A stretch of 5,888 nucleotides of DNA from Candidatus Pacearchaeota archaeon. GTDB lineage: Archaea > Nanobdellota > Nanobdellia > Pacearchaeales > GW2011-AR1. The notes under the pieces were generated by a model. It did not search any database. It was not told the origin of the DNA and worked only from the letters and a program-made list of their open reading frames with translations. Each line of letters begins with the position of its first letter. The stretch's first letter is position 1. The DNA lies in assembly GCA_014728565.1 (NCBI GenBank), contig WJLK01000117.1, positions 1 to 5,888 of the forward strand, read 5' to 3'. This document shows, one piece after another, positions 5,266 to 5,888 of this stretch. The position numbers and the translations under genes were made by a program.

Positions 5266-5841
5266 ATGAACAGAGAAGAATTTTTTTTAATATTCACTTT
5301 TATATTTTTATTGACTTTAATTTCTGCATCACTTTTAGTTGGTTTGTTGCTTGGAGAACAATATCTTCTATCTCTAATAATTATTATATCCTCAGGATTT
5401 TTTTTCATATCTGTTTTATTATATCTCAGAATCCAGCACAATATTGACAGAAGATATCTTGGTTTGAGGAATGAAGTTTTAAAAAGCTTGTCTTATGAAT
5501 TTCTTAAAGAAATTGATAATCTAAAAAAACTAATTAATGAAAATATAAAAGATATTTCAGAAAGATTGGAATGGATTAATGAAAATCTAAAATCTCTTTC
5601 AGACAAGTCAGACCAGTTTAATGATTCTTTAGAGATTTTATCTGGTAATTTTGATAATCTTTCAAGAGAATTCTTAGATAGATTCAAGGAGGTAGGAGAT
5701 GATATTAAAAGACAGGAGAAAATTCAGGATGGGTTGATTGATTTTTCAGAGAGATATATGGATGAATTAAGGGATTTTAAGAAGATAATGATAAAGAAAA
5801 TCCCAGGAACTAAGAAAACTCCAAAGAAAGTTAAAAAATGA
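5266..5841 (+). CDS. Membrane-anchored coiled-coil protein, function unknown
   Basis: This 191-residue protein belongs to no family I recognise. Two hydrophobic spans (about 6-29 and 33-54) form a helical hairpin with a very short EQ turn. If the long remainder faces the cytoplasm, both termini do. Residues ~70-175 are helical and highly charged. Between I90 and F136 hydrophobic residues fall in strict 3-4 spacing (I90, I94, I97, L101, I104, L108, L111, S115, F118, L122, L125, F129, L132, F136), with S115 the only polar core position: a parallel coiled coil of about seven heptads. The tail is very basic (KKIPGTKKTPKKVKK). ATG 5266 starts cleanly just before the first membrane span, downstream of GGGTG and a TTTATATA box. 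The TGA stop overlaps the next ATG (ATGA). Its place after a glycan exporter suggests a scaffold, tether or chain-length ruler, which is inference. Confidence 0.8.
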   Translation: MNREEFFLIFTFIFLLTLISASLLVGLLLGEQYLLSLIIIISSGFFFISVLLYLRIQHNIDRRYLGLRNEVLKSLSYEFLKEIDNLKKLINENIKDISERLEWINENLKSLSDKSDQFNDSLEILSGNFDNLSREFLDRFKEVGDDIKRQEKIQDGLIDFSERYMDELRDFKKIMIKKIPGTKKTPKKVKK

Positions 5842-5888
5842 ATGGAAAAAAGAAAAAGGAGATTAGAGATGAACATGAAGACTTTGGA
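5838..5888 (+). CDS. 5' start of a further gene in the operon (partial)
   Basis: ATG 5838 overlaps the coiled-coil gene's stop as ATGA, repeating the permease/ATPase arrangement. It reads 17 codons (MNGKKKKEIRDEHEDFG) to the window end without a stop. The charged N-terminus looks protein-like but is too short to assign. An alternative ATG at 5842 in another frame is also open (MEKRKRRLEMNMKTL) and cannot be excluded. Tight coupling suggests a product that works with the coiled-coil protein. Confidence 0.5.
   Translation, partial: MNGKKKKEIRDEHEDFG

Noticed and set aside
5250..5687. Small open frames on both strands over the coiled-coil gene (5250-5441 minus, 5256-5447 plus, 5493-5687 minus)
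   Set aside because: They are shadows of the 191-residue gene, whose membrane spans and heptads give a clear coding signal.
1..5888. CRISPR array, tRNA/rRNA genes, insertion-sequence ends
   Set aside because: No regularly spaced repeats, no cloverleaf-like GC-rich stretch, no rRNA-like segment and no transposase or terminal inverted repeats were seen on either strand.

Overview
The window is very AT-rich (GC roughly 25-30% by eye) with lysine/isoleucine/asparagine-rich proteins. It looks like part of a surface-glycan synthesis and export locus. Several features lean archaeal, possibly a small-genome DPANN-type lineage. There are TATA-like boxes at archaeal spacing from start codons (an exact TTTATATA about 26 bp before one ATG, and two back-to-back boxes between divergent genes). 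The first genes of transcription units lack a Shine-Dalgarno, and a GGTGAT ribosome-binding site precedes the permease ATG. In so AT-rich a sequence these signals are suggestive only, and a low-GC bacterium is not excluded.

Layout: (1) Bases 1-52 hold the last 16 codons of a plus-strand gene. It converges, across a T-rich spacer, on (2) a minus-strand 517-residue protein that fuses a radical SAM domain with SPASM/Twitch-like cysteines to a C-terminal class I SAM methyltransferase. (3) A ~100-bp divergent promoter region follows. (4) Bases 1776-3629 form one continuous reading frame for a two-domain glycosyltransferase (two different GT-A-type domains), interrupted by a single in-frame TGA at 2472-2474. 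(5) Next is an ABC-2 polysaccharide-export permease (Wzm/TagG type), overlapping by ATGA (6) its ATPase (Wzt/TagH type, without the C-terminal carbohydrate-binding domain). (7) A 191-residue protein follows, with two N-terminal membrane segments and an uninterrupted heptad coiled coil. It overlaps by ATGA (8) the start of a further gene cut off by the window end.

Inferred joint role: the glycosyltransferases build a glycan on the cytoplasmic side and the ABC transporter moves it across the membrane. The radical SAM/methyltransferase fusion probably modifies a sugar, lipid or peptide precursor. The membrane-anchored coiled coil may scaffold or measure the assembly. The main points for a second look are the TGA-split glycosyltransferase, the radical SAM-methyltransferase fusion with a G7 tract at its GGEP motif, and the coiled-coil protein next to the exporter.
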